From: Oscillospiraceae bacterium
GTDB lineage: Bacteria > Bacillota > Clostridia > Oscillospirales > Oscillospiraceae
Reading direction: 5' to 3'
NCBI GenBank assembly: GCA_017415425.1
Contig: JAFQGT010000005.1
Coordinates: 151,038-215,037, forward strand
Length of the DNA stretch: 64,000 nucleotides
In this document: positions 31,421 to 40,854 of the stretch, one piece after another
Numbering within the stretch: position 1 is the stretch's first letter
How the letters are laid out: the number at the start of each line of letters is the position of its first letter
Made by a program: the position numbers and the translations under genes
The notes under the pieces: model-generated
What the model saw: only the letters and a program-made list of their open reading frames with translations
What the model was told of the DNA's origin: nothing
Database searches by the model: none

Positions 31421-32836
31421 ATGAAAAAAATTAGTGCAATCTTACTGATTGTATGCATTATCTTATGTATTACACTGCCTGTGTCTGCTACACAGACCCA
31501 GGATAATTCTATACAAGCAGGATGCAATACATTAGACGGAATGGTTACATTTCTCGGAAAAAGCCAACTGATCAATAATGCAGAATCCGTTCTTTTGTAT
31601 GAAGTCACAACCGACACACTGATGTATGACTATCAGCCGGATCTTCAGGTATATCCTGCCAGTCTTGTTAAGATCCTCACCGCGCTGATTGCAATTGAAA
31701 AAGGTACGATGACTGACGCGGTTACTGTTCGCGAAGATGTGCTCAATACTGTACCCGATGATGCAATGGGTGTGGATCTAGTGGTGGATGAGGTGCTGAG
31801 TGTAGAAGATCTGCTTGCCTGTATGCTGGTGGGATCTGCCAACGACGCAGCTGCTGTGCTGGCTGATCATATTATGGGAAGTCAGCAAGCCTTTGTAGAT
31901 GAAATGAACCGCTACGCCCAGCAGCTCGGCTGTGTGAACACCCAGTTCACCAATGTCCACGGCCTGCATAACGATCAGCAGTACACCACCGCCAGAGATG
32001 TTTGCAGATTTTTTACCCACGCCTTAAGTAATGAAACGTTCCGGGAGATGTTCGGTACAGTTGAATATACCGTACCGGCTACCAACAAAAGCGAGTCTCG
32101 CAAATTATCATCAGGAAACTATCTGATCAACAGAAACAACACAGATAATGTTGAAATATATTATGACAGCCGGGTTACCGGTAGCCGTACAGGAATTACA
32201 ACCGACGGAAAACGCTGTATTGCGTCGGTGGCGGAGAGTAACGGGCTGACTCTGATCAGCATTGTCCTTGGCTCACGGTCCTTTTACAGGGATGACGGCT
32301 ACTCGGTAAGCAGCTTTGGCGGCTATAAGGAGACCACAGACCTGTTAGATCTTGGATTTACCGGGTTTAAGACCGCTCAGATCTTTGTGGAAGGTGGAGC
32401 GTTGCAACAGTTAGCCGTGCAAAATGGGCAAGAAGATGTGGTGATTGGAACACACGTTTCCGCAGCATCAGTTCTTCCCGAAGATGCCGACGGCAATACG
32501 CTGATATACCGCTATGGGGAAATCGGCAACCTGTCGGCGCCCATCAAAAAAGGAGAGAAGATATCCTATGTAGAGGTATGGAGTGGAACGGTTTGTGTCG
32601 CAAGGGCTGATCTGTTTGCGCTAAATAGTGTCCGTGTTTCGCAGCCGCTGGAAGTGGATGAACCGAATGGAACCTTGATGCCTAAGATCGGAAACACTCT
32701 GCTTATAATTTTGGGGATACTATTCTGCGTGATCATACTGGCTTTTGTCATATTATGCATTATTCGTGGTGCGCGGATTGCCTCTATCAAAAAGCGCAGC
32801 CGCCGACACAGCAGAAACCGCAGAAGGAGCTGGTAA
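31421..32836 (+). CDS. D-alanyl-D-alanine carboxypeptidase (low-molecular-mass PBP)
   Basis: 471 aa. Signal peptide (1-23), then the S11 peptidase domain: SLVK with the nucleophile S81 and K84, the GSANDAA triad at about 140 and SRTGIT in place of KTG. A PBP5-type C-terminal domain follows, then a C-terminal membrane anchor (about 427-450) and a basic tail. It trims D-Ala from peptidoglycan stem peptides at the outer face of the membrane. AAAGGAGAAAT before ATG. dacF-type genes lie near spoIIA in Bacillus; here spoIIA is 6 kb away. 2 bases before the glycosylase gene start. Confidence 0.93.
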   Translation: MKKISAILLIVCIILCITLPVSATQTQDNSIQAGCNTLDGMVTFLGKSQLINNAESVLLYEVTTDTLMYDYQPDLQVYPASLVKILTALIAIEKGTMTDAVTVREDVLNTVPDDAMGVDLVVDEVLSVEDLLACMLVGSANDAAAVLADHIMGSQQAFVDEMNRYAQQLGCVNTQFTNVHGLHNDQQYTTARDVCRFFTHALSNETFREMFGTVEYTVPATNKSESRKLSSGNYLINRNNTDNVEIYYDSRVTGSRTGITTDGKRCIASVAESNGLTLISIVLGSRSFYRDDGYSVSSFGGYKETTDLLDLGFTGFKTAQIFVEGGALQQLAVQNGQEDVVIGTHVSAASVLPEDADGNTLIYRYGEIGNLSAPIKKGEKISYVEVWSGTVCVARADLFALNSVRVSQPLEVDEPNGTLMPKIGNTLLIILGILFCVIILAFVILCIIRGARIASIKKRSRRHSRNRRRSW

Positions 32837-32838
32837 CA

Positions 32839-33420
32839 TTGCAAAACTGGGAAAAACTGCAGCAGACCTGCCAGACCTGTACCCGCTGCGAGCTGTGCAG
32901 CGGCAGACACAATGTTGTATTTGGTGTAGGAAATAAAGATGCAGATATTATGCTGATTGGCGAAGGACCAGGGGAGCAGGAAGATCTGCAGGGGGTACCC
33001 TTTGTAGGCGCAGCCGGACAGTTTTTGGACGATATACTCTCTATCATTGATTTGAATCGGGAGAATGTCTATATTGCCAATATTGTAAAATGCCGACCAC
33101 CAGGGAACCGTGACCCCAAGGACGAGGAGCAGGATGCCTGTATGGAGTATCTGAATCAACAAATTGCCCTCGTCAGACCAAAAATTATCGTATGCCTTGG
33201 CCGAATCGCAGCCAGACGAATGATCGATCCCGAGTATCGAATCACCAAAGATCACGGCATCTGGATTTGCCGGGACGGTGTCTGGATCACAGCGATTTAT
33301 CACCCGTCAGCACTGCTGCGGGATGTGTCCAAGCGTCCGGAGACCTTTGAGGATCTACTGGAGATACGTGAAAAGATCCGTAGGATCGGCGCAAATATAG
33401 AGGAAAAACCTTCGGCATAA
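32839..33420 (+). CDS. udgA: Type 4 uracil-DNA glycosylase (iron-sulfur)
   Basis: TTG at 32839, ten bases behind AAGGAG and right after the dac stop, gives 193 aa starting MQNWEKLQQTCQTCTRC. The frame upstream lies inside the preceding gene. Motifs: Cys cluster CQTCTRCELC, active-site GEGPGEQED, FVGAAGQFLDD, IVKCRPPGNRDP, CLGRIAAR and IYHPSALLR. The four cysteines bind a 4Fe-4S cluster. It removes uracil from DNA. Terminator follows at once. Confidence 0.93.
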   Translation: MQNWEKLQQTCQTCTRCELCSGRHNVVFGVGNKDADIMLIGEGPGEQEDLQGVPFVGAAGQFLDDILSIIDLNRENVYIANIVKCRPPGNRDPKDEEQDACMEYLNQQIALVRPKIIVCLGRIAARRMIDPEYRITKDHGIWICRDGVWITAIYHPSALLRDVSKRPETFEDLLEIREKIRRIGANIEEKPSA

Positions 33421-33437
33421 CGCCGAAGGTTTTTTTC
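33404..33437. terminator. Terminator behind the uracil-DNA glycosylase gene
   Basis: Stem AACCTTCGGC / GCCGAAGGTT, loop ATAAC, then TTTTTT. The A run on the other side lets it also end the minus-strand unit that stops at 33442. Confidence 0.85.
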
Positions 33438-33441
33438 ACTA

Positions 33442-33888
33442 TTAGTTTTCCGGAAACATCGATTTCAGAAAAGCTTCATCTGCAGAATCAGAATATATGC
33501 TTTCATAATTGGTAATGATAGCAATATTTTTCATATTGTTGCTAAAATACAATGTTCCCATTACAGAACCAACCGTATTGTCATATCTACCGATGGAAAA
33601 ATGGCGGATGTCTTCGAATGTATAAATTTTACTGCCCAAATTATATATGCCGAGTCTCTTGCCGGTGATTTCGTACTCATAGGTTTCGTCGCCAACTTTA
33701 ATCAGAACAGGCTTTGAGATCCAGTTAAATAACTTACCAAAGTTTGTTCTGGTTATAGTGATCGTTACCTCGGTCTCTTTGCCGTCTTTCGCCAGAACAC
33801 CATCTGTAATGGTAATATCTTTCAGACTACCTACTATCAAAACGGCAAGAAATATTAAAATACTGCCCCCCAATATTATTCTCTTCAT
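33442..33888 (-). CDS. Hypothetical membrane-anchored protein
   Basis: 148 aa. One N-terminal membrane segment (about 4-20) followed by a beta-rich outer domain: VTITITRTNFGKLFNWISK, GDETYEYEITGKRLGIYNLG and an acidic C-terminus ending SMFPEN. No known family recognised. It starts 2 bases after the stop of the 336-aa exported protein, so the pair is one unit. The DNA is richer in A and T than its neighbours. Possibly a PH-domain-like or YokE-like fold, but this is only a guess. Confidence 0.7.
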   Translation of the reverse strand: MKRIILGGSILIFLAVLIVGSLKDITITDGVLAKDGKETEVTITITRTNFGKLFNWISKPVLIKVGDETYEYEITGKRLGIYNLGSKIYTFEDIRHFSIGRYDNTVGSVMGTLYFSNNMKNIAIITNYESIYSDSADEAFLKSMFPEN

Positions 33889-33890
33889 AA

Positions 33891-34901
33891 TTAAAAATTG
33901 TGGTAATGTGTTACCACTACCTCACCATCATAATAATACTTTACGTTATCGGTTATATCTGAATATATGCTCGAGGTAAGATAACCTAGAGCTGCATTGT
34001 CCTTTCTCCAAGTCCAATCATAGTATTCATCAGAATGATAAACCCAAGTGTTAATTGGTGTACCCATCGCCTGGTATAAATTTGTTGTTGCATCATAATA
34101 CATACCACTAAGGAAAAATCTTGCATCAACCTTTTCAACATAACTACCAAAAACCCATGTAGCGAAGTCATCATCCCATACCTGCGTATAGATTCTCGTC
34201 CAAGTAGAACCTGCATGAAAAGAAGAACTGGCATTTTGGAGAGGTATGAAATCGGATATGCTTAACCCCAATAGCGTTGCCACGGTTCCCATAGGGCTAT
34301 ATATTTCCTCCATTGATATAGCAATAATAGCATCTAAGAAATTTGCTATTACATTAGAGTAGTTGCTATCGAGAATGGGAATATTACTTTCCTTCTTAAA
34401 TCTTGGATCATCAGTTGCTCTAACCGTCATAAACCGCATAAGAAATGTGGTGCCCAGGTATGTATGAACAAAGGGGTCATCTATTTCTGCATCAGGATAT
34501 ATTGAAGATTCGTCATTTAATGTAATTATATATGCTCCGTCGTCGCTTAACCCTACTGCTGTTAAATCTGTATTTAGTGTTTCTTCAACACTTTCAAATG
34601 TTTGAGGATTAACATCATATGCTTCATACCCTAATTTTCTCAATTCTTTTACTGTTTCAGCTTGAATTTCAAGCTTTAAGTCAAATTTAGATTTTGAATT
34701 TGATGTTCTTAAATTTGAAGATGTATCGTCCAGAGAACTAAGCTCAATTTCGAGCAATTTCTCGTTGTATGCCTTTATAATTTCTTCTTTTTTACTATTG
34801 ATACTTAGGTTATTGTCGGTTGCACTAGTTGCAAAAGCTGTATTTATAACCATCGATGATAATAAACATACTGCCAAAATAACGGAAATGAACTTTTTCA
34901 T
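33891..34901 (-). CDS. Hypothetical exported protein
   Basis: 336 aa. Clear signal peptide (MKKFISVILAVCLLSSM..., cleavage near AFA-TS at 25). Then a charged helix (30-80), a mixed domain (90-200) and an aromatic-rich C-terminal half with YYYDGEVVVTHYHNF at the end. No cysteine outside the signal peptide, no catalytic motif and no family recognised. AAAGGAG before ATG. It is first gene of a two-gene AT-rich unit that stands between DNA-repair and glycosyltransferase genes, which suggests recent acquisition. Confidence 0.75.
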   Translation of the reverse strand: MKKFISVILAVCLLSSMVINTAFATSATDNNLSINSKKEEIIKAYNEKLLEIELSSLDDTSSNLRTSNSKSKFDLKLEIQAETVKELRKLGYEAYDVNPQTFESVEETLNTDLTAVGLSDDGAYIITLNDESSIYPDAEIDDPFVHTYLGTTFLMRFMTVRATDDPRFKKESNIPILDSNYSNVIANFLDAIIAISMEEIYSPMGTVATLLGLSISDFIPLQNASSSFHAGSTWTRIYTQVWDDDFATWVFGSYVEKVDARFFLSGMYYDATTNLYQAMGTPINTWVYHSDEYYDWTWRKDNAALGYLTSSIYSDITDNVKYYYDGEVVVTHYHNF

Positions 34902-34996
34902 AATAACTCCTTTCCAGTGTGTTGGTAGCGTACAAACTTATTAATTATCATTCCACATGACACATAATCCCACCTTTCATAATAACAAAAGTCAAC

Positions 34997-35045
34997 AAAA
35001 ATGTGCAAACCAACTCTTCATTGATTGAGAATTGGCCTGCACATT
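34997..35045 (-). terminator. Terminator-like hairpin on the minus strand
   Basis: Stem AATGTGCA / TGCACATT extended by CCAA / TTGG and CTC / GAG with small bulges; on the minus strand it runs into ATTTTTGTTG. It can end transcripts arriving from the GT2 gene or from the candidate promoter at 35161-35189. Confidence 0.5.
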
Positions 35046-35160
35046 CGGCTACAAACAATGTTCATTTATTCCGGATGAGCATAACAAATAGTGCAACTTT
35101 GACGGGCCAAAGCTCATTGAAAATTACTACCATTGTCATATCATTCGATATGGTACTTAT

Positions 35161-35189
35161 AGTGTATCACATAGTATCACGAAATGCAA
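35161..35189 (-). promoter_or_regulatory. Candidate promoter in the spacer
   Basis: Minus strand TTGCAT, 17 bases, TACACT. It would start a transcript near 35154, either a short RNA ended by the hairpin at 34997 or, by readthrough, the leader of the exported-protein gene. Confidence 0.35.
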
Positions 35190-35260
35190 CAGTTAATTTT
35201 TGTTTTAATATGATGATTTTTGAAACAAATTACAACGTACCTTTATGCATAGAACGGTAA

Positions 35261-36196
35261 TCACTCATCATAGGTGAGAACCTCTTTTGCCAAATAGACT
35301 GGGCGATCTTTGCTCTGTTCAAAGGTTCTGCCAACATATTCTCCGATGATGCCGATGCAAAGCAGTTGCATACTGCCCAGCGCCAGGATCAGCACGATGA
35401 TGGTAGCGTAGCCGGGAATATCAATACCGGTAATCAACTTCTGAAGGATCACCACGATCAAATACAAAATGGCGGCAACCGCAGACAGACCGCTAAGGAA
35501 GGTGGCCATCCGCAGAGGCTTGGTGGAATAGCCGATGATACCGTCGATTGCGTAGTTCAGCAGTTTCCGGAAGTTCCATTTTGTGGTGCCCGCAAAGCGC
35601 TCCTGTGCCAAATAAGGGATAAAGCAGGTCTCATATCCAACCCACGCGAAAATACCCTTGCTGAAGCGGTGATACTCTCCCAGCGCCAAAATGCTGTCGG
35701 CAACAGATCTGCGGAAGGTGCGGAAATCACTGGCGTCAGATTTCAGATTGATGTCGGATAGACCGTTGATCACCTTATAGAAGGATTTTTTGAAGAAGGA
35801 GAGGACCTTGCCTTCACCACGGCGATCCTGGTATGCAGCAACCACATCATATTGGGGATCTTCATCCAAAATCTTAACCATATCCCGCACGATTTCGGGA
35901 CGCTGCTGCAGATCAGCGTCGATAAAGCTGACATAGTCACCGGAGGCTTGGTGAAGACCTGCGAAAATCGCAGCCTCTTTGCCAAAGTTTCTGGAAAAAC
36001 TGATAACTTTCACAGGACACGCCTGCGCCTGAAACAGCTTTCTGAGCTGATGCAAGGTGGCATCCTTGCTGCCGTCATCTACAAAAACGATTTCGTAATC
36101 ATAACCGCAACCGGAAAAGGCTTCAATTGTGGCATTCTGAAAAGCAGCTACATTTTCTGCCTCATTATAGCAGGGGACTACCAAAGACAATTTCAT
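35261..36196 (-). CDS. GT2 glycosyltransferase, polyisoprenyl-phosphate type (GtrB/DPM1-like)
   Basis: 311 aa from ATG 36196 (a GTG 12 bases upstream is in frame; neither has a strong ribosome site). GT-A domain: LSLVVPCYNEAENV, VFVDDGSKD, SRNFGKEAAI and DXD-like IDADLQQRPE. Membrane-near helix and KWNFRKLLNYAIDGI follow, then two membrane segments (about 230-256 and 262-290). The family moves a sugar from UDP- or GDP-sugar to undecaprenyl phosphate for export. A single-gene unit, so the final glycan is unknown. Confidence 0.93.
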   Translation of the reverse strand: MKLSLVVPCYNEAENVAAFQNATIEAFSGCGYDYEIVFVDDGSKDATLHQLRKLFQAQACPVKVISFSRNFGKEAAIFAGLHQASGDYVSFIDADLQQRPEIVRDMVKILDEDPQYDVVAAYQDRRGEGKVLSFFKKSFYKVINGLSDINLKSDASDFRTFRRSVADSILALGEYHRFSKGIFAWVGYETCFIPYLAQERFAGTTKWNFRKLLNYAIDGIIGYSTKPLRMATFLSGLSAVAAILYLIVVILQKLITGIDIPGYATIIVLILALGSMQLLCIGIIGEYVGRTFEQSKDRPVYLAKEVLTYDE

Positions 36197-36226
36197 ATCA
36201 TCACTCACTTGTTTAGAATTGCGATT

Positions 36227-36255
36227 ATTATATGTTAATTTTTGGTTTTCGTCAA
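36227..36255 (-). promoter_or_regulatory. SigA-type promoter for the GT2 gene
   Basis: Minus strand TTGACG, 17 bases, TATAAT, 31 bases before the ATG at 36196. Confidence 0.75.
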
Positions 36256-36282
36256 GATACAGGGGGATAGCATAAAATATCG

Positions 36283-36311
36283 TTGACTTTTTGAGGGATA
36301 TATGGTATTTT
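36283..36311 (+). promoter_or_regulatory. Promoter of the Val T-box transcript
   Basis: TTGACT, 17 bases, TATTTT; transcript start about 36318. Divergent from the GT2 promoter. Confidence 0.75.
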
Positions 36312-36317
36312 GAACTG

Positions 36318-36548
36318 GATATAAAACTGCTTTGATGGGAAGTTTCTGCATATTGCTTTTTTAGAGAGTGCGCGGTGGGTGTAAGCGCATAGAGCCTATG
36401 CAGTTTGTCGTCCCGGAGCTCGCTTTCTGAACTCAGTAGGAAAGTGCGGGTGGCCCGTTACAGCCGAAAGAGTGTCCGCTTTGTGCGGAAATTCAGGTGG
36501 TACCGCGGAAATTTTTCGCCCTGAGCATTTGCTCGGGGCGTTTTTTTG
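36318..36548 (+). promoter_or_regulatory. T-box riboswitch (tRNA-Val) for valS
   Basis: T-box core AGGTGGTACCGCGG at 36495-36508. Stem I carries AGAGAGTGCGCGGTGGGTG and a GTC (Val) specifier in GTCGTCCCGGAGC. Terminator GCCCTGAGC / GCTCGGGGC with T7 run ends near 36548, 20 bases before the valS ATG. It should read uncharged tRNA-Val. Confidence 0.92.
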
Positions 36549-36568
36549 TTTACAAAGGAGTGTATAGT

Positions 36569-39208
36569 ATGTCTAGAGAACTGCCCAAAGTTTACGAACC
36601 CCAGCAGGTAGAAAATGAGATCTATAAAATGTGGGAGGAGAACGGCTATTTTAAGCCCAACAAGCCGAAAAGCGCCAAGCCTTTCACAATTGTGATGCCG
36701 CCCCCCAATGTTACTGGTCAGCTCCATATGGGTCACGCTATGGACGCAACGCTGCAGGATACCTTGATCCGTTTTAAGCGGATGCAGGGCTACAACGCAC
36801 TGTGGCTCCCCGGTGTGGACCACGCAGGTATCGCCACCCAAATCAAGGTGGAGGAAGAGCTGCGCAAGGACGGTCTGACCCGGTACGACCTGGGTCGCGA
36901 GAAGTTCCTGGAAAAGGTGTGGGATTGGAAACATAAGTATGGCAACCGGATCGTGGAACAGCAGAAGAAGCTGGGTGCTTCCTGTGACTGGGACAGAGCC
37001 AGGTTCACAATGGACGAAGGCTGCTCCGGTGCTGTTCGGGAAGTGTTTGTCTCCCTATATGAAAAAGGCTTGATTTATAAGGGAAGCCGAATTATCAACT
37101 GGTGTCCTCATTGTGTCACCGCTCTGTCTGATGCCGAGGTTGAGTATGTGGATAAGCCCGGTCACCTGTGGCATATTCGCTATCCACTGGCTGACGGCAA
37201 CGGCGATGTCGTGGTTGCTACAACCCGTCCCGAGACGATGCTGGGCGATACCGGTGTCTGTGTGAACCCTAATGATGAACGCTATACCGCCATTGTTGGT
37301 AAAACGGTGATTCTGCCTCTGGTGAATAAGGAGATCCCTGTTGTTGCCGATGACTATGCCGAAATGGAATTTGGTACCGGCTGTGTAAAGATGACTCCCG
37401 CACACGACCCCAACGACTTTGAAGTCGGTCTGCGCCATAATCTGGAAGTGATCCGTGTGCTGGATGACAATGGTGTTGTCAATGCCTATGGCGGTAAATA
37501 CGAGGGTATGGATCGATACGAAGCCAGAAAAGCAATTGTTGCAGATCTGGAAGAACAGGGTTATCTGGTCAAGATTGAGGATCACGCGCACAATGTGGGT
37601 ACTTGCTACCGCTGCCATAACGACGTTGAGCCAATCATCTCTGCACAATGGTTTGTGAAGATGAAGCCTCTGGCCGAGGAGGCACTGCGGGTCGTAAAGG
37701 AAGGCCAGACCAAGTTCGTTCCCGAACGGTTCTCCAAGACTTACCTTAACTGGATGGAGAATGTCCGTGACTGGTGTATTTCCCGCCAGCTTTGGTGGGG
37801 GCATCAGATTCCCGCCTGGACCTGTGCAGAGTGCGGTCACATCACCGTATCTAGGGAAGATGCTTGCAAGTGCGAAAAGTGCGGCAGCACCAATATTGAG
37901 CGTGATCCCGATGTGCTGGATACCTGGTTTAGCTCCGCTCTGTGGCCTTTTGAAACTCTAGGCTGGCCCGAAAAGACCGAGGATCTGGATTATTTCTATC
38001 CCACGGATGTGCTGGTCACCGGCTACGATATCATCTTCTTCTGGGTTGCCAGAATGATCTTCTCCGGCTGTGAACACACCGGTAAGACACCTTTCCACAC
38101 TGTTTTGATCCACGGTCTTGTCCGCGATGACAAGGGTCGTAAGATGTCCAAGTCTCTGGGCAACGGCATTGATCCGCTGGAAATGATCGAAAAGTACGGC
38201 TGCGATGCTCTGCGTATGAATATGGTTACAGGCAACGCCCCCGGCAATGATATGCGCTTCTATGTGGAGCGATGCGAAGCAATGCGGAATTTTGCCAATA
38301 AGCTGTGGAACGCCAGCCGGTATGTGATGATGAATCTGGGAGAGGATGCCAAGAATCAGCTGCCTGATGTCAATCAACTGACGATTGCTGATAAATGGGT
38401 GCTGTCTAAGCTGAACACCTTGATTGCCGAAGTCACAGAGAATCTTGAAAAGTATGAGCTGGGCGTTGCTGTTCAGAAGGTATACGATTTCCTGTGGGAT
38501 AGTTACTGCGACTGGTATATCGAACTGACAAAGGCAAGACTCTACAGCGAAGATGCCGATCAAAAACAGACAGCCCTGCAGGTATTGGTGTATGTTCTGG
38601 ATCAGACACTGCGGCTTCTGCACCCCTTTATGCCTTTCATCACCGAGACCATCTGGCAGAACCTGCCTCATGAAGGTGATGCTCTGATCGTTGCTCAGTG
38701 GCCCGAATTCCGTAATGACCTGTCCTTTAAGACAGAGGAGGATCTGATGGAGTCCGTAATGGATGCGATCCGTGCAATCCGTAACCGCAGAGCAGAGATG
38801 AATGTGCCTCCTTCTAAGAAGGCCGCGCTGTATGTATTGACATCCAAACCCAATATTTTTGTAGAGGGTGAAGGCTTTATGCAGCGCCTTGCCTACGCCG
38901 ACGAGGTGACCATTTTGGATGCTGAGCCGGAGAATCTGGACGGAATGGTCTGCTGCACAACCAATATTGCCAAGCTCTACATTCCTATGGGACAGCTTGT
39001 GGATGTTGCCAAGGAGCTGGAGCGGATTGAAAAAGAGCTGGATAAGGCTAAGAAGAATCTGAGCAGTTTGGAAGCCAAACTGAACAACGAAAACTTCACA
39101 TCCCGGGCACCGGAATCTGTTGTCGCAGACATTCGCGAGAAGGCAGACAAGGCCCGCGCTCTGATCACACAGCTGCAACAAAGCGAGGCTGCGATGAAAA
39201 AGCTGTAA
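36569..39208 (+). CDS. valS: Valyl-tRNA synthetase
   Basis: 879 aa from ATG 36569 behind AAAGGAG; the frame runs on upstream into the T-box, where it is not coding. Class Ia synthetase: HIGH-type motif GHAM within [15 protein letters not shown] near residue 45, CP1 editing domain, zinc-like [28 protein letters not shown] near 525, anticodon-binding domain and the C-terminal coiled-coil arm (about 810-879) of ValRS. Charges tRNA-Val. Stands alone behind its T-box. Confidence 0.97.
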   Translation: MSRELPKVYEPQQVENEIYKMWEENGYFKPNKPKSAKPFTIVMPPPNVTGQLHMGHAMDATLQDTLIRFKRMQGYNALWLPGVDHAGIATQIKVEEELRKDGLTRYDLGREKFLEKVWDWKHKYGNRIVEQQKKLGASCDWDRARFTMDEGCSGAVREVFVSLYEKGLIYKGSRIINWCPHCVTALSDAEVEYVDKPGHLWHIRYPLADGNGDVVVATTRPETMLGDTGVCVNPNDERYTAIVGKTVILPLVNKEIPVVADDYAEMEFGTGCVKMTPAHDPNDFEVGLRHNLEVIRVLDDNGVVNAYGGKYEGMDRYEARKAIVADLEEQGYLVKIEDHAHNVGTCYRCHNDVEPIISAQWFVKMKPLAEEALRVVKEGQTKFVPERFSKTYLNWMENVRDWCISRQLWWGHQIPAWTCAECGHITVSREDACKCEKCGSTNIERDPDVLDTWFSSALWPFETLGWPEKTEDLDYFYPTDVLVTGYDIIFFWVARMIFSGCEHTGKTPFHTVLIHGLVRDDKGRKMSKSLGNGIDPLEMIEKYGCDALRMNMVTGNAPGNDMRFYVERCEAMRNFANKLWNASRYVMMNLGEDAKNQLPDVNQLTIADKWVLSKLNTLIAEVTENLEKYELGVAVQKVYDFLWDSYCDWYIELTKARLYSEDADQKQTALQVLVYVLDQTLRLLHPFMPFITETIWQNLPHEGDALIVAQWPEFRNDLSFKTEEDLMESVMDAIRAIRNRRAEMNVPPSKKAALYVLTSKPNIFVEGEGFMQRLAYADEVTILDAEPENLDGMVCCTTNIAKLYIPMGQLVDVAKELERIEKELDKAKKNLSSLEAKLNNENFTSRAPESVVADIREKADKARALITQLQQSEAAMKKL

Positions 39209-39224
39209 TATTCACTATATCTTC

Positions 39225-39260
39225 GAGTGTGCAAACATTTTGTTTGCACACTCTTTTTTA
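39225..39260 (+). terminator. valS terminator
   Basis: Perfect 13-base stem GAGTGTGCAAACA / TGTTTGCACACTC, loop TTT, then TTTTTT. Confidence 0.9.
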
Positions 39261-39331
39261 TGCCTGTTTCCGACGGCAAATTCTGCCGACATATTCTATA
39301 CTGAGATAGAAATCACCAAGGAGGAACCACT

Positions 39332-39655
39332 ATGCACCTGACCAGCTATTTACAGGAAGGCACATTAACCATTGCGCTGACAGGAGAAATTGATCATCAC
39401 TGCGCAAAAGAATATGTAAAAACGATTACGTCAAAAATCGAGGCGTATGCTCCGGGAATATGCGTGCTGGATTTCCAGGATGTATCATTTATGGACTCGT
39501 CCGGAATTGCGGTTGTGATCAACGCATACAGAACAATGGCAAAGTGCGGAGGTACGCTTTATGTATCCGGCTTAAAAGCCCAGCCGATGCGTGTATTCCG
39601 CGCCTCGGGCATCGACAAATTAATCAACATCAAGGAGGCAGTCAATGAAATTTGA
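39332..39655 (+). CDS. spoIIAA: Anti-sigma F factor antagonist
   Basis: 107 aa, STAS domain. Phosphorylatable serine in FMDSSGIAVV (S57; S58 in B. subtilis). Dephosphorylated SpoIIAA binds SpoIIAB and frees SigF in the forespore; SpoIIAB phosphorylates it. CAAGGAGG before ATG. Overlaps spoIIAB by 11 bases: operon spoIIAA-spoIIAB-sigF. Promoter not clear; a SigH site would be expected in 39260-39331. Confidence 0.96.
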   Translation: MHLTSYLQEGTLTIALTGEIDHHCAKEYVKTITSKIEAYAPGICVLDFQDVSFMDSSGIAVVINAYRTMAKCGGTLYVSGLKAQPMRVFRASGIDKLINIKEAVNEI

Positions 39656-40076
39656 AAACTATATGACAATAGATTTTCCCAGCAAATCCAGTAACGAAGC
39701 ATTTGCTCGTTCTGCAGTGGCCTGTTTTGCGTCTCAAATGGATCCAACGCTGGAGGAACTCGGGGATATTCGCACCGCCGTTTCTGAGGCGGTAACAAAT
39801 TGTATCGTACACGCATATCCCGATGCGCTGGGCACAATTACCTTGCGCTGCAGGATTTTAAAGGACAACACTCTGGATATTATAATCAAGGACAGAGGCG
39901 TCGGTATCAGCGATCTGGAGCAGGCACGCAAGCCGATGTTCACCACCGGAGGAAGTGATCGCAGTGGTATGGGTTTTACCATTATGGAGAGTTTTATGAC
40001 ATCATTTTCTGTGCAATCTGTAGCAGGGAAGGGAACGACCGTACATATGCGCAGAAAGCTGCTGCGACGCAAATGA
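39645..40076 (+). CDS. spoIIAB: Anti-sigma F factor (serine kinase)
   Basis: 143 aa, GHKL ATPase. N box SEAVTNCIVHAYPDA, G1 box IKDRGVGISDLEQA, and the G2 region GGSDRSGMGFTIMESFM. Holds SigF inactive and phosphorylates SpoIIAA with ATP. Its stop overlaps the sigF start by 4 bases (ATGA). Confidence 0.96.
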   Translation: MKFENYMTIDFPSKSSNEAFARSAVACFASQMDPTLEELGDIRTAVSEAVTNCIVHAYPDALGTITLRCRILKDNTLDIIIKDRGVGISDLEQARKPMFTTGGSDRSGMGFTIMESFMTSFSVQSVAGKGTTVHMRRKLLRRK

Positions 40077-40777
40077 GCAGAACCGAAGAACTGATATCAC
40101 GATGTCAGGCAGGGGACGAGAGCGCAAAAGAGCTGCTGATTACAGAAAACAGCGGTCTGATCTGGGCCGTCACAAAACGATTCTTCGGAAAGGGTGTCGA
40201 TGCAGACGATTTGTATCAGTTGGCCTGTTTAGGCTTTTTGAAGGCTGTTGATGGGTTTGATCTGAACTTTGGTACGCAATTTTCCACCTACGCTGTGCCG
40301 AAAATATCCGGTGAGATCCGTAGGTTTTTAAGAGATGATGGCACAGTGAAGGTCTCCCGTGGTATCAAAGAACGGGCAACGGTCATTAAAAATGCAAGAA
40401 ACCAATTAACACAATCACTGGGCAGAGAACCAACTATTAAGGAATTATCGGAAGTCACCGACCTGTCTGCAGAGGATATTGCCATTGCTGAGAGCGCAAC
40501 GGCATCAGTGGAGTCTATCCACCATACCACCGGAGAGGAAGGTTTTTCTCTGGAAAATATTTTGACCGATACGGAATCGGAGGACTCATTACTTGAAAAA
40601 CTGGCTCTGCGGCAAGCAATTGAACATTTACAAGAGCGTGAAAAACTGGTTATCCAACTGCGCTTTTTTCACGCTTTGACACAAGAGCGAGTCTCCAAGG
40701 TTATAAATGTCAGTCAAGTGCAGGTATCCCGAATCGAGAAAAAAGCGCTCCGCAAACTGCGTGAACTTTTGGAATAG
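40073..40777 (+). CDS. sigF: RNA polymerase sigma-F factor
   Basis: 234 aa sigma-70 family. Region 2 (about 37-95) with DDLYQLACLGFLKAVDGFDLNFGTQFSTYA, region 3 (about 110-150) and region 4 (about 180-232) ending VSQVQVSRIEKKALRKLR. The first forespore-specific sigma factor; its targets in this window should include spoIIR. No terminator is seen before pcrA, which has its own promoter. Confidence 0.96.
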   Translation: MSRTEELISRCQAGDESAKELLITENSGLIWAVTKRFFGKGVDADDLYQLACLGFLKAVDGFDLNFGTQFSTYAVPKISGEIRRFLRDDGTVKVSRGIKERATVIKNARNQLTQSLGREPTIKELSEVTDLSAEDIAIAESATASVESIHHTTGEEGFSLENILTDTESEDSLLEKLALRQAIEHLQEREKLVIQLRFFHALTQERVSKVINVSQVQVSRIEKKALRKLRELLE

Positions 40778-40793
40778 TCAGAACAATTTTGTC

Positions 40794-40822
40794 TTTACCT
40801 TTTCACTGAAATGCTGTAAAAT
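40794..40822 (+). promoter_or_regulatory. Promoter of pcrA
   Basis: TTTACC, 17 bases, TAAAAT, 32 bases before the pcrA ATG. Confidence 0.55.
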
Positions 40823-40854
40823 AAAGAAAAGAATTTCTTTGATAAGGTGTGTTT

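Larger units (their letters stand above)
34902..35260. other. AT-rich spacer without a convincing gene
   Basis: 359 bases between the exported-protein gene and the GT2 gene. It holds a terminator-like hairpin at 34997-35045 (minus), a promoter-like pair at 35161-35189 (minus) and a small palindrome CATATCATTCGATATG near 35137-35152. The longest open frame (85 codons, plus) has no ribosome site or protein-like composition. Confidence 0.5.

Noticed and set aside
35003..35260. 85-codon frame in the 35 kb spacer
   Set aside because: Its start lies inside the hairpin and the sequence is a random-looking mix; better explained as untranslated DNA.
37958..39181. Antisense open frame of 407 codons within valS
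   Set aside because: Shadow of valS; composition rich in Cys, His and Gln as expected from reverse reading.
39260..39331. SigH promoter for spoIIA
   Set aside because: Expected from Bacillus, but no sequence there matches the SigH pattern well enough to place it.
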